Of a stretch of DNA of 64,000 nt, positions 34,578 through 42,460 are shown piece by piece. A model generated the notes under the pieces. The model was not told the origin of the DNA and ran no database searches. It saw only the letters and a program-made list of their open reading frames with translations. The stretch comes from Chondromyces crocatus (GTDB lineage: Bacteria > Myxococcota_A > Polyangia > Polyangiales > Polyangiaceae). The DNA lies in the NCBI RefSeq assembly GCF_001189295.1, contig NZ_CP012159.1, positions 2,866,001 through 2,930,000 of the forward strand, given 5' to 3'. Both the position numbers and the translations under genes were made by a program. The stretch's first letter is position 1. Every line of letters starts with the position of its first letter.

Positions 34578-37103
34578 ATGAGCAAGCGCGCTGGGGTTCC
34601 TTCGTTGCTGCGCGTCCTGAAGGTGTCGATCGGGATCGCGTGCGGTGGGCTCGTGGGGTGTGGAGGGGAGGAGACGCTGGAGGGGCCTCCCGGCCTCGCG
34701 GTGAGCCGGGCGTACGACGTGGTGTCCTACAACCTGCGTGGGGAGTTCGACTGGGAGCGAGGGCGCCTCGTGGCGACGGTGGGGATCTCGCTCGTGTCGC
34801 TCGAGCCCGAGGCGACGCGGATCGCGCTGGACAGCATGGTGGCCGAGGTGAAGTCGGTCCTCGATGCCGAGGGGGAGGCGCTCTCGTTCACCGTCGACGA
34901 GGACGAGGGGGAGCTCGTCGTGGAGCTTCCGGCGGGGCGCCCAGGGGGCGGTGGGGCGCCGCTCGCGCTGGAGATCGCGTATGAGGCGGCATCGGGGGGA
35001 TCGCTCAGCGGTGTGCCGCCACGTCGGGGTGATCCGATCGGCAAGCGCGCTCTCTACACGCTCTCGGAGCCGCTGGGCGCGTCGAGCTGGATGCCTTGCC
35101 ACAACCAGCCCGGTGACAGGGCGCTGTTCGCGGTGACGATGCACATGGCGGCGTCGGAGCGGATGATCGCCAACGGCGCGCTGACCATGGACGAGCCCGA
35201 AGGGGAGGGCGGGCGCCGGATGCAGTACGTGACGGAGGAGTCGCTGCCGACGTACCTGATGGCGTTCGCGATCAGCGAGTTCGAGGTGGAGACGACGATG
35301 CACGGGGCGCTCCCCGTCTCGGTATGGCACCGCGCCGACGTCCCCGGGGATCACCTGGGCGTGCTCGAAGAGACGCGGCGGCAGATCGCGCTGTTCGAGT
35401 CGCTGCTGGGGGTGCCGTACCCGTACGAGAAGTACGCGCTGGTGATGCTGCCGGACTACAGCGGCGGTGTGGAGCACGCGAGCGTGTCGTTCGTCGGGGA
35501 GGTGGCGTCAGGGCAGCCTTCGTTGCTGCTCGACGTGACGCTGGCGTCACACGAGCTGGGGCACCAGTGGTTCGGGGATCTGGTGACGATCGCGAGCTGG
35601 GACGATCTGTGGATCAAGGAGGGGCTCGCGACGCTGCTCAGCGTGGAGGCGCTGCGCTTCCACGAGGACCTGAGCGCGTCGGGGACGCTGTTCGGCGACA
35701 CCCTGTACGTGGCGTCGGGGGACGCGGTTCGCGATGTGTCGCTTGCGCCTCAGGACAAGTACACGTCAGGGCCCTACGCGCGCGCGGCGTGGGTGTTCGC
35801 GCAGGTGCGCGAGGTGCTGGGCGAGGGCGCGTTCTGGGCGACGCTGCGGCAGATCCTGGAGGAGAAGCGGCACGGGGTGGTGAGCACGGAGGATGTCTTC
35901 GCGGCGTTCGGTCTGCCGCTCGGGGACGAGGCCGCGGCGCGGATGCGGCGGGCCGTGGACGCGCGGGCACTGCCGACCCTCGAGCTGCGCGAGGCGGAGG
36001 GGGGCGGGCTGGTCTGCACGCTGCGGGATCCGGAGGCGGTGCTGATCGCGCCGATCGAGCTGTCGTGGCACCGGGAGGACGGGTCGGCGGAGCTGGAAGT
36101 GCTCGCGCCCGGCGTACCGGTCACGCTGCGGCGCCACAGTCCGGGGGATTTTCTGGTCGTCGATCCGGGCGACGTTCACCCGAGCGTCCTGGGGTTCCTG
36201 GCCGATGACGAGAGCTACCTGCTCTACTTCGAGGCGCTGGTGGCGCTGCTGATGCCCGCCTCGCCCGGGCGGACGGCGGAGTTTCTCGCGCTGCCCGGGG
36301 TGCACCAGGTCGCCGCGATGCGCGTGGTCGGGCTGCCGCCGGTGCTGCCGGACGGGTTCGATGGTTTCAAGGCGTCGCTGCACGCGGAGAGCGCGCGGGC
36401 AGCGTCGATCGAGGCAGCGTGCGGAAGCGCGAGTGTGGAGGTGGACCCGGCGCTGCAAGCGGCGTGGGGGGACACGCTGCGCGCGGCGCTGACGGGGCAG
36501 CGGCACACGATGGGGCTGGATTACGTGTCGAGCTTCGCGGCGTGTGATGGGCTGGCGCCTTCGCGAACGCTGTTCGCGGCAGAGTGGTCCGCGCTGGAGC
36601 GAGGGCTCGGCGCCGGGGAGGTGTCGGTGATGGAGCTGGCGTTCCTCTCGAAGTTCGCGCTGCCGCTGGACGATGCGCTGGCCGCGTGGGGCGCGGTGGC
36701 GCTGGAGGGGTACTCGGTGCGGGTGCGGGCGATGGCGTCGGCGCAGCTCGCGAACTACGCGGCGCGGCTCGCCGAGGGGGAGGTGGGGGAGCGCGCGGTC
36801 TACCGGTCGGTGGTCGCGTCGCTCCTGGTGAGCGAGGCGAGCGAGGTGCTCCGGCACGCCCTCCGCGCGGTGCCGTACGTGCGCGGCGCGTCGAAGGAGG
36901 ACGACGCGGCGCTGCTCGGGGGGCTGCGCGATGTGCTGGGCTCGGCGACGGCGAGGAAGGTGCACACGCAGGCGGTGTGCGCGGCGCACGGGCTGCTGTC
37001 GGCGGACGAGGCGGGGTGGAAGGCGTTCGTCGAGAGCCTGGCGGGAGCGCGGCTCGCGCAAGGGGTGCGGGCGCTGCTGGACGATCCGGGGCGGTGCGGG
37101 TAG
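34578..37103 (+). CDS. M1-family zinc aminopeptidase, lipoprotein
   Basis: About 841 residues from ATG 34578 (a GTG two codons earlier is possible). The lipoprotein signal ends in GGLVGC (Cys 28). The M1 core (about 45-470) has YSGGVEHAS, standing where the family has its G-x-M-E-N exopeptidase motif. The zinc motif HELGHQWF (H325, E326, H329) is followed by E348 in WIKEGLAT, giving the exact HExxH-x18-E spacing. LYVASGDAVRDVS and a Tyr-rich YTSGPYARAAWVFAQV follow. The last 300 residues are the helical C-terminal region of M1 enzymes. It would trim N-terminal residues from peptides outside the inner membrane, supporting feeding on prey or protein. Codon use is typical of the region. It ends 57 bases before darT. 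Confidence 0.9.
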   Translation: MSKRAGVPSLLRVLKVSIGIACGGLVGCGGEETLEGPPGLAVSRAYDVVSYNLRGEFDWERGRLVATVGISLVSLEPEATRIALDSMVAEVKSVLDAEGEALSFTVDEDEGELVVELPAGRPGGGGAPLALEIAYEAASGGSLSGVPPRRGDPIGKRALYTLSEPLGASSWMPCHNQPGDRALFAVTMHMAASERMIANGALTMDEPEGEGGRRMQYVTEESLPTYLMAFAISEFEVETTMHGALPVSVWHRADVPGDHLGVLEETRRQIALFESLLGVPYPYEKYALVMLPDYSGGVEHASVSFVGEVASGQPSLLLDVTLASHELGHQWFGDLVTIASWDDLWIKEGLATLLSVEALRFHEDLSASGTLFGDTLYVASGDAVRDVSLAPQDKYTSGPYARAAWVFAQVREVLGEGAFWATLRQILEEKRHGVVSTEDVFAAFGLPLGDEAAARMRRAVDARALPTLELREAEGGGLVCTLRDPEAVLIAPIELSWHREDGSAELEVLAPGVPVTLRRHSPGDFLVVDPGDVHPSVLGFLADDESYLLYFEALVALLMPASPGRTAEFLALPGVHQVAAMRVVGLPPVLPDGFDGFKASLHAESARAASIEAACGSASVEVDPALQAAWGDTLRAALTGQRHTMGLDYVSSFAACDGLAPSRTLFAAEWSALERGLGAGEVSVMELAFLSKFALPLDDALAAWGAVALEGYSVRVRAMASAQLANYAARLAEGEVGERAVYRSVVASLLVSEASEVLRHALRAVPYVRGASKEDDAALLGGLRDVLGSATARKVHTQAVCAAHGLLSADEAGWKAFVESLAGARLAQGVRALLDDPGRCG

Positions 37104-37127
37104 CGGGAGGCGCCTGAGCTTGCCCTG

Positions 37128-37154
37128 CTGGCCATCGAGGGGGATGGTGGCCAG
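37128..37154. promoter_or_regulatory. Inverted repeat CTGGCCA...TGGCCAG just before darT
   Basis: A perfect 7-bp dyad with a 13-base loop, ending 6 bases before the darT ATG. An alternative inner stem, CCATC...GATGG, can form instead. It may be an operator for self-regulation, or an RNA hairpin hiding the darT ribosome site. Confidence 0.5.
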
Positions 37155-37160
37155 TGGGTC

Positions 37161-37787
37161 ATGGATCGGCACATTTACCATTTCACTTGTACCGACAACC
37201 TCGTCGGGATTGTCGCGCGTGGGCTGGAATGCTCGAAGCTCCTCCATGCCCGCGAAGCGACGTTCACCAACATCTCATTCCCTGATGTCCAGGCATTACG
37301 CGCAACGAAGCGCGTCATGACACCATCTGGCGGAACGTTGCACGATTATGTGCCGTTCTACTTCGCGCCCCGATCGCCCATGCTCTACACGATCAAGCGC
37401 GGCAACGTGGGCGCCTTCCGCAACCGATCTCAGGAGGAACTCGTCTATCTGGTCACGACCGCCCACACGATTCGTGAGGCTGGGATACCCTTCGCGTTCA
37501 CCGATCGACACGCGGTACACGTCCTGGCGAATTACCATGCGAACCTCGCCCACTTGGACAAGATCGACTGGCCGTTGATGTCCGCCACGATGTGGTCTGA
37601 CACGAAGGAAGACCCGAGCCGGATGGCGCGACGCATGGCGGAGTTTCTGGTGTACGGCAGGGTTCCGTGGTCTCTGATCACGGAGGTCGTCACGATGACG
37701 CCACAGGCCGCGCGACGGGTCGCGTCGATCGTCCACGGAGGGCCGGTCGAAAAGAGGGTCTCGGTGAAGCCTGGGTGGTACTATTGA
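37161..37787 (+). CDS. darT: DarT-type toxin, DNA ADP-ribosyltransferase
   Basis: 208 residues, the normal DarT size (DUF4433). DarT attaches ADP-ribose to thymidine in single-stranded DNA, blocking replication. HIYHFTCTDNL at residues 4-14 forms the start of the NAD pocket. R51 follows (ATKRV), and the catalytic Glu is E161 in MARRMAEFLVYG; these match the R51/E160 pair of characterised DarT. The key residues are intact, so the toxin is probably active. It is followed after nine bases by the macrodomain antitoxin gene. The first part of the gene is clearly less GC-rich than its neighbours, which suggests horizontal arrival. Confidence 0.93.
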   Translation: MDRHIYHFTCTDNLVGIVARGLECSKLLHAREATFTNISFPDVQALRATKRVMTPSGGTLHDYVPFYFAPRSPMLYTIKRGNVGAFRNRSQEELVYLVTTAHTIREAGIPFAFTDRHAVHVLANYHANLAHLDKIDWPLMSATMWSDTKEDPSRMARRMAEFLVYGRVPWSLITEVVTMTPQAARRVASIVHGGPVEKRVSVKPGWYY

Positions 37788-37796
37788 GCCGTACCG

Positions 37797-38969
37797 ATGA
37801 TCGAAAGCGCACGAGGCAACCTGCTGGCAGCGAGTGCCGACGCTCTGGTCAACACGGTCAACTGTGTCGGTGTGATGGGCAAGGGCATCGCGCTCCAGTT
37901 CAAGCAAGCTTTCCCCGATAATTTCGCGGTTTACGCGCGCGCTTGCGCGGCCCGAGAGCTGCGCCCGGGCAGGATGCTGGTCGTCCCGGCAGTCGGGGCC
38001 ACGCGGACGAAGTTCATCGTCAACTTTCCCACCAAGGATCACTGGAAGGGCAAGTCGAAGATCGCGGACATTCGCGCGGGGCTCGAGGCGCTCGTCGAGG
38101 ACGTGCGTCGGCTCGGCATCAGGTCCATCGCCATGCCGCCCCTTGGGTGCGGCAATGGTGGCCTGGAGTGGGCGGAGGTGAGGCCGCTCATCGAGAAGGC
38201 GTTCGATGAGCTGCCCGATGTGCGGGTCATCCTCTTCGAGCCGCAGGCTCCTCCAGCCCTCGATGCGAAGCGCCGCGACACGATGCGGCCTGCGATGACG
38301 CACGAGATTGCGTTGCTTCTGGCTGCCATCGACAAGTACCTCGACCTGATCGACGTGGGGACTTCGCCGGAGCTCGTCGAGCTCGTGCTTCAGAAGCTGG
38401 CGTACTTCGTCCAGGAGGGCGGTCCGCCACTCGGTCTCCATTTCGTGAAGCACAGGTATGGTCCGTATGCACATGAGCTGAGGGACACGCTGCGACGTCT
38501 CGACGGTTGCTTCATCCATGGCCTTGGTGAGGGGACACAGAGTTCCAACCTGTCGCTCGACGAGGCGGGGGCCAGGGAGGCGTGGCAAATCATCGAGCGC
38601 GATGTGAATGCGACCGCCGCGGTGGCGCGGGTGCAGCGCCTGATCGAAGGGCTGCACGACCCGTATGGACTGGAGCTGCTCGCGACGGTCCACTGGGTGG
38701 TGACCCGCGAAGGAAGCCGCGATGCCGACGAGGCCGTCGCTGCGGTCCAGGGGTGGAGCGAGCACCATCGCGCGCGCTTCTCCGAGGCCCATCTCCGCGT
38801 CGTCTGGCAGCGCCTCGGAGATGCCGGGTGGTTCGAGGCGGCGACTCCGGCGAACAGGGCAGCGAAGGCCATCGCTGGGGATCGCGATGGCCGCCCGCGT
38901 TCGTCTGGGCGTGCGCGGTCGCCTGCCGTGGCGTTTGCCTCGGCTGCCGTCGTGACCAAGCGCTCCTGA
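37797..38969 (+). CDS. darG: DarG-type antitoxin, macrodomain ADP-ribosyl glycohydrolase
   Basis: 390 residues. The macrodomain occupies about 1-150: GNLLAASADALVNTVNC, VGVMGKGIALQFKQAFP (ADP-ribose-binding loop), FIVNFPTKDHWKGKSK with K80 at the position of the catalytic Lys of Thermus DarG, and AMPPLGCGNGGLEW. It removes ADP-ribose from thymidine in DNA. Residues 165-325 form the helical C-terminal domain that binds DarT in this family (EIALLLAAIDKYLDLID, LQKLAYFVQEGG). The last 60 residues, basic and low-complexity, are longer than usual. The pair DarT-DarG is a complete toxin-antitoxin system with a known anti-phage role in other bacteria. Confidence 0.93.
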   Translation: MIESARGNLLAASADALVNTVNCVGVMGKGIALQFKQAFPDNFAVYARACAARELRPGRMLVVPAVGATRTKFIVNFPTKDHWKGKSKIADIRAGLEALVEDVRRLGIRSIAMPPLGCGNGGLEWAEVRPLIEKAFDELPDVRVILFEPQAPPALDAKRRDTMRPAMTHEIALLLAAIDKYLDLIDVGTSPELVELVLQKLAYFVQEGGPPLGLHFVKHRYGPYAHELRDTLRRLDGCFIHGLGEGTQSSNLSLDEAGAREAWQIIERDVNATAAVARVQRLIEGLHDPYGLELLATVHWVVTREGSRDADEAVAAVQGWSEHHRARFSEAHLRVVWQRLGDAGWFEAATPANRAAKAIAGDRDGRPRSSGRARSPAVAFASAAVVTKRS

Positions 38970-39021
38970 CCACGGCCCCGCGACTTGACCCGCTGGGGCG
39001 ACGAGCAGGGATGATCCGGGG

Positions 39022-39035
39022 GCGAGCGTGCTCGC
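39022..39035. terminator. Hairpin GCGAGC-GT-GCTCGC between convergent genes
   Basis: A perfect 6-bp dyad (5 bp usable around a 4-base loop), 50 bases after the darG stop and 30 bases before the stop of the opposite gene. A weak candidate for shared termination. Confidence 0.35.
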
Positions 39036-39066
39036 GCAGGAGGGCGGTGCGCGGTGCGCCGTGCGG

Positions 39067-40011
39067 CTAGCGGTTGGTGGCGGTGCGCAGGTCGCGGAAG
39101 AGGTCGGTGGAGAAGTAGCGTTCCATGCGGTCGCAGAGGACGGTGGCGACGTCGTGGCCCGGGCCGAGGCGGCGGGCGAGGTGGCGGGCGGCGGCGAAGT
39201 TCAGGCCGCTGGAGGGGCCGACGCCGAAGCCGCGGGCGGTGAGCTCGCGGGTGGCGCGGATGGCCTCGGCGTCGGTGACGCGGATGTCCTCGATGGGGCC
39301 GAGCAAGGGGTCGTCGAGGAGGCGGGAGAGGCCGTCGACGACGCCCGGGATGCCGCCGCAGATCTCGGGCTCGCCTTCGAAGCAGACGCCACGCTCGGGG
39401 CGGGGTCTTCCGAGGGCGACGGGGTGGCCCGCCTCGCGCAAGGCGCGGGCGATGCCAGCGAGGGTGCCGCCGGTGCCGACGCCGGCGACGAAGCCGTGGA
39501 TGGTGGTGCCGACCTGCGCGATGAGCTCGGGCCCGGTGTGGCGCTGGTGGGCGAGGGCGTTCAAGGGGTTCTCGAACTGGCGCGGGAGGAAGACGCGCGG
39601 ATCCTCGGCGGCCATGCGGCGGGTCGCCTCGATGGCGCCGAGCACGCCGGCCTCGGCGGGCGTGAGGACGACCTCGCCGCCGTAGCGGCGGATGATGAGC
39701 ACGCGCTCGTCGCTGACGCCCCCGGGCATGACGGCGCGGAAGCGGACGCCGAGCATGGCGCAGGCGCTGGCGAACGCGATGGAGGTGGAGCCGCTCGAGG
39801 CCTCGACGACGAGGCTGTCGTCGTGGAGGGCGCCGGTCTCGACGGCGTGGCCGAGGACGAAGCTGGCGACACGGTCCTTGGTGGAACCGCTCGGGAGCAG
39901 GTGCTCCAGCTTGACCCACAGGGTGCAGCCGGTCTCCTCGTCGGCGATGGGGACGGTGGGGGTGCTGGCCGTGACGCGGGCCAGCCAGGCCTTCATGGCG
40001 CGGCGTTGCAT
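39067..40011 (-). CDS. Cysteine synthase-family PLP enzyme
   Basis: 314 residues, the usual length of CysK/CysM-type enzymes (fold-type II, pyridoxal phosphate). The PLP Lys is K45 in LPSGSTKDRVA. The substrate loop SSGSTSIAFASA stands where CysK has TSGNTG, so the usual Asn is Ser here. GTGGTLAGIARAL binds the cofactor phosphate, and GVGPSSGLNFAAA lies near the end. These differences and CVFEG-type late loops mean that O-acetylserine is not assured as substrate; beta-replacement or lyase activity is likely. ATG 40011 is preceded by GGGAGGGAGA; a second ATG five codons in is possible. The gene upstream is guanine deaminase, 68 bases away on the same strand. Confidence 0.85.
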   Translation of the reverse strand: MQRRAMKAWLARVTASTPTVPIADEETGCTLWVKLEHLLPSGSTKDRVASFVLGHAVETGALHDDSLVVEASSGSTSIAFASACAMLGVRFRAVMPGGVSDERVLIIRRYGGEVVLTPAEAGVLGAIEATRRMAAEDPRVFLPRQFENPLNALAHQRHTGPELIAQVGTTIHGFVAGVGTGGTLAGIARALREAGHPVALGRPRPERGVCFEGEPEICGGIPGVVDGLSRLLDDPLLGPIEDIRVTDAEAIRATRELTARGFGVGPSSGLNFAAARHLARRLGPGHDVATVLCDRMERYFSTDLFRDLRTATNR

Positions 40012-40078
40012 CGAGACATCTCCCTCCCCCCGTTCGGGTGGGCCGAGGATACCGCAATCGCGCGGCGTTCGCAGGCGC

Positions 40079-41509
40079 TCAGGGGATGGGGTGGACCTGA
40101 GCGCCGCGGACGTAGACGCGCAGGACGCGGGATTCTTCGCTGGCGAAGGCGAGCTGCGCGAGGATCTCGGCCTCGGTGGTGATGTGATCGGGGCAGCGGA
40201 CGGCGAGGAAGTCGGCCTCTTTGCCAGCTTCCAGGGTGCCGATGTGGTCGGCGAGATCGAGGGCCTCGGCGCCGCCGAGGGTGGCGAGCGTGAAGAGTTC
40301 GGCCGGCGAGAGGCGGTTGCCCAGGCAGAGGGCGTTGTCGAAGGCGTGGGACATGGCGCGGCGCATGTCGAAGCTGCGGCCGGCGCCGATGTCGCTGCCG
40401 AGCGCGACGGGGATGCCGCGGCGGCGAGGCTCGTCGAGGGCCATGCGTCCGCTGCCGAGGAAGAAGTTGGAGTCGGGGCAGTGCGCGACGCGGGCGCCCG
40501 CCTCGGCGATGCGATCCCACTCGCGGTCGCTCAGGTGGATGGCGTGCGCGAAGAGGGTGCGCGGGCCGAGGAGGCCGAGGCGGTCGTAGATGTCGAGGTA
40601 GTCGGTGCCCCAGGGGCAAGCGCGCAGGGCGGCTTCGGCCTCCGCGGGTTGCTCGGCGATGTGCGTCTGGATGAAGAGCTGGTGCTCGTCGGCGAGGTCT
40701 GCGGCGGCTTCGAGGAGCGCGCGTGAGCAGCTCGGGGCGAAGCGGGGGGTGATGACGAAGCGGAGGCGGCCTTCGTCCTTGCCGTGCCACTTCTGGATGA
40801 GGTCGCGCATGGCAGGGACGGCCTCTCGGTGGCCGAGGCGGAGCGCCTCGGGGCAGTTCTGGTCCATGAGGGTGAGGCCGGCGACGCCGCGGAGGCCGGT
40901 GCGGTGCAGGGCGTCGAAGAGCTGGTCGGTGGCCGTCGGGTGCGCGCTGGAGAAGGCGACGGAGGTGGTGGTGCCGGCGAGGAGCAGGCGGCGGATGAAG
41001 TCGTCGGCGACGGCGGCGGCGTATGCGGGGTCGTGGAAGCGGGCTTCTTCGGGGAAGACGCTGCGGTCGAGCCACTCGAGCAAGGGGCCGCTCGCGCTGC
41101 CGGTGATGCGGGTCTGCGGGAAGTGGAGGTGGGCGTCGACGAAGCCAGGGATGAGCACCGCCGGGCGCAGGTCGAGGATCGGGCCGCGGAAGGAGGTGAG
41201 CGCTGCGGGTTCCGCCGAGACGATGTGGCCTTCGGGCGCGACGAGCAGGATGGCGTCGTCGATGTAGCGAAGGCGCGCGCGTTCGGCAGGGCGCGGTGGA
41301 AGGGTGCTCGGCCTCGCAGGCGGGCGTGACACCGGCGGGCGTGATGCCGGCGGGCGTGATGCCGGCGGGCGTGATGCCGGCGGGGGCGACGAGGCGCCTG
41401 CGCGTGCGACGCGTGCGGGCCCGGGAAACGCGGCCTGTACCGGGGTGAGCAGGCGGCCGCGGTAGGCGCGCGTGCCGAGGGGGAGGACGGGAGGTGCGGA
41501 CCTGATCAT
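40079..41509 (-). CDS. guaD: Guanine deaminase (amidohydrolase) with an N-terminal Pro-rich insertion
   Basis: 476 residues against about 435-455 for the family. Guanine deaminase turns guanine into xanthine with one zinc. Metal and substrate motifs are all present: VLIPGFVDAHLHFPQTR (first His pair), LFIQTHIAEQPAEAEAAL, LFAHAIHLSDREWD, VAHCPDSNFFLGSG and VALGSDIGAGRSFDMRRAM with the catalytic Asp. The N-terminal sheet (TRAYRGRLLTPVQAAF) is separated from its continuation (RYIDDAILLVAPEGHIV) by about 35 inserted residues, four of which are repeats of PASRP encoded by the 15-bp tandem at 41326-41385. Purine salvage or degradation is the likely role. The ATG at 41509 opens directly with this sheet. 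Confidence 0.88.
   Translation of the reverse strand: MIRSAPPVLPLGTRAYRGRLLTPVQAAFPGPARVARAGASSPPPASRPPASRPPASRPPVSRPPARPSTLPPRPAERARLRYIDDAILLVAPEGHIVSAEPAALTSFRGPILDLRPAVLIPGFVDAHLHFPQTRITGSASGPLLEWLDRSVFPEEARFHDPAYAAAVADDFIRRLLLAGTTTSVAFSSAHPTATDQLFDALHRTGLRGVAGLTLMDQNCPEALRLGHREAVPAMRDLIQKWHGKDEGRLRFVITPRFAPSCSRALLEAAADLADEHQLFIQTHIAEQPAEAEAALRACPWGTDYLDIYDRLGLLGPRTLFAHAIHLSDREWDRIAEAGARVAHCPDSNFFLGSGRMALDEPRRRGIPVALGSDIGAGRSFDMRRAMSHAFDNALCLGNRLSPAELFTLATLGGAEALDLADHIGTLEAGKEADFLAVRCPDHITTEAEILAQLAFASEESRVLRVYVRGAQVHPIP
41326..41385 (-). repeat. Four tandem 15-bp units inside the guanine deaminase gene
   Basis: GTGATGCCGGCGGGC repeated four times (the first copy GTGACACC..., the last ending GGGG). 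The period keeps frame and encodes the repeated PASRP of the insertion. Confidence 0.85.
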
Positions 41510-41683
41510 GCCGGCAGCGAGGGGTGAGGCAGAGCGGCCGGTCGAGGCGGTGACATCGCGGGGGATGATACGCCGGAGCCGCGGCGGGGTCGACGGCGTC
41601 CGGGGGCCTCACGGCCGCGATGTGCGGTGCTGACGTCGGCGGGGGAAGAGGTCGAGGTGTCGGCGGGGAAAGGGGCCGAGATG

Positions 41684-42310
41684 TCAGCGGATGGCGACGT
41701 CGCTGCGGCGGGTCCAGCCCATGACGACCCCCTCGGCGCTGCTGCGGAGGACCATCACCCAGTCGCCGACCGACTTCATGACCATCAGCTGGTCGCCGGC
41801 TTCGGCCGTGCCGACGGTGGTGGCGTCACTGCTGGGGTCGGCGAAGAGCCGGAAGCGCCGCCGCGCGAGCGCCATGGTCAGCGGGCTGTCGGTGTCGCGA
41901 TCGGCGTCCTGCGGTCGACCCCAGCTCGGTGGCTCGAGTTCTTCCTGGTCCTCTTCGGGCGCGAAGAGGCTGCGGCGGGGGGGGGCGGGCAGGGGGCGTC
42001 GCCGCGTGTCGCGGTCGAGGAGAGGGAGGCGCTCGGCGCGCATGACCGGGGGCACCTGCGGGCCGATGCCGGAGAGGCGGAGGACGGCCGGCAGGGCTGC
42101 CGAGAAGAGGACGGCGGCGGTGGCGAAGAGGAGCAGGAAGGTGACGCGGTCGGTCCAGCGCGGGGGACGCTCGTCGATGGTGAGCGGCGCCGTGCTGGGT
42201 GTGGCGCTGGCCCGAGGGGGCCTCTCGACCTCGGGGAGGGCCGGTGCGCTGACCTGCGAGGCAGGCTCGGGTGAGGCGCCCTGGGGCGTCGAGGACATCG
42301 GGTCGAGCAT
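41684..42310 (-). CDS. Single-pass membrane protein with SH3-like C-terminal domain
   Basis: 208 residues from ATG 42310 (GAGGGGGG about 9 bases upstream; the ATG four codons in is the alternative). The N-terminal 60 residues are Pro/Ala/Ser-rich and cytoplasmic. One membrane helix follows (about 62-85, VTFLLLFATAAVLFSAALP), then a charged Pro/Arg linker. The last 65 residues look like a bacterial SH3 domain (RRFRLFADPSSDATTVGTAE, GDQLMVMKSVGDWVMVLRS, GVVMGWTRRSDV). Such domains bind cell-wall peptides or proteins in the periplasm. No partner gene is evident. The short stretch after the stop contains imperfect 24-bp repeats (around 41635-41690). Confidence 0.75.
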   Translation of the reverse strand: MLDPMSSTPQGASPEPASQVSAPALPEVERPPRASATPSTAPLTIDERPPRWTDRVTFLLLFATAAVLFSAALPAVLRLSGIGPQVPPVMRAERLPLLDRDTRRRPLPAPPRRSLFAPEEDQEELEPPSWGRPQDADRDTDSPLTMALARRRFRLFADPSSDATTVGTAEAGDQLMVMKSVGDWVMVLRSSAEGVVMGWTRRSDVAIR

Positions 42311-42460
42311 ACGATGGGCCCCCCTCAGGGTCGACGGAGGACAACGGCCGGCCTCGTTCGGCGGTGACGGAACCCGTGGATCCGCTACGATCGATCGCTC
42401 GTGCGTGGCGCTCTCCTCCCGACGGAGAGGCCTGTCCTCGCCGCTCGTGGAGGAAGCCCC

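Noticed and set aside
37161-38969. Mobile element around the DarT-DarG pair
   Set aside because: The lower G+C start suggests transfer, but I find no integrase, transposase, target duplication or terminal repeats.
39067-40011. Confident cysteine synthase (CysK) name
   Set aside because: The substrate loop reads SSGSTS and not TSGNTG, so the exact beta-replacement substrate is uncertain; the family name is kept without a gene symbol.
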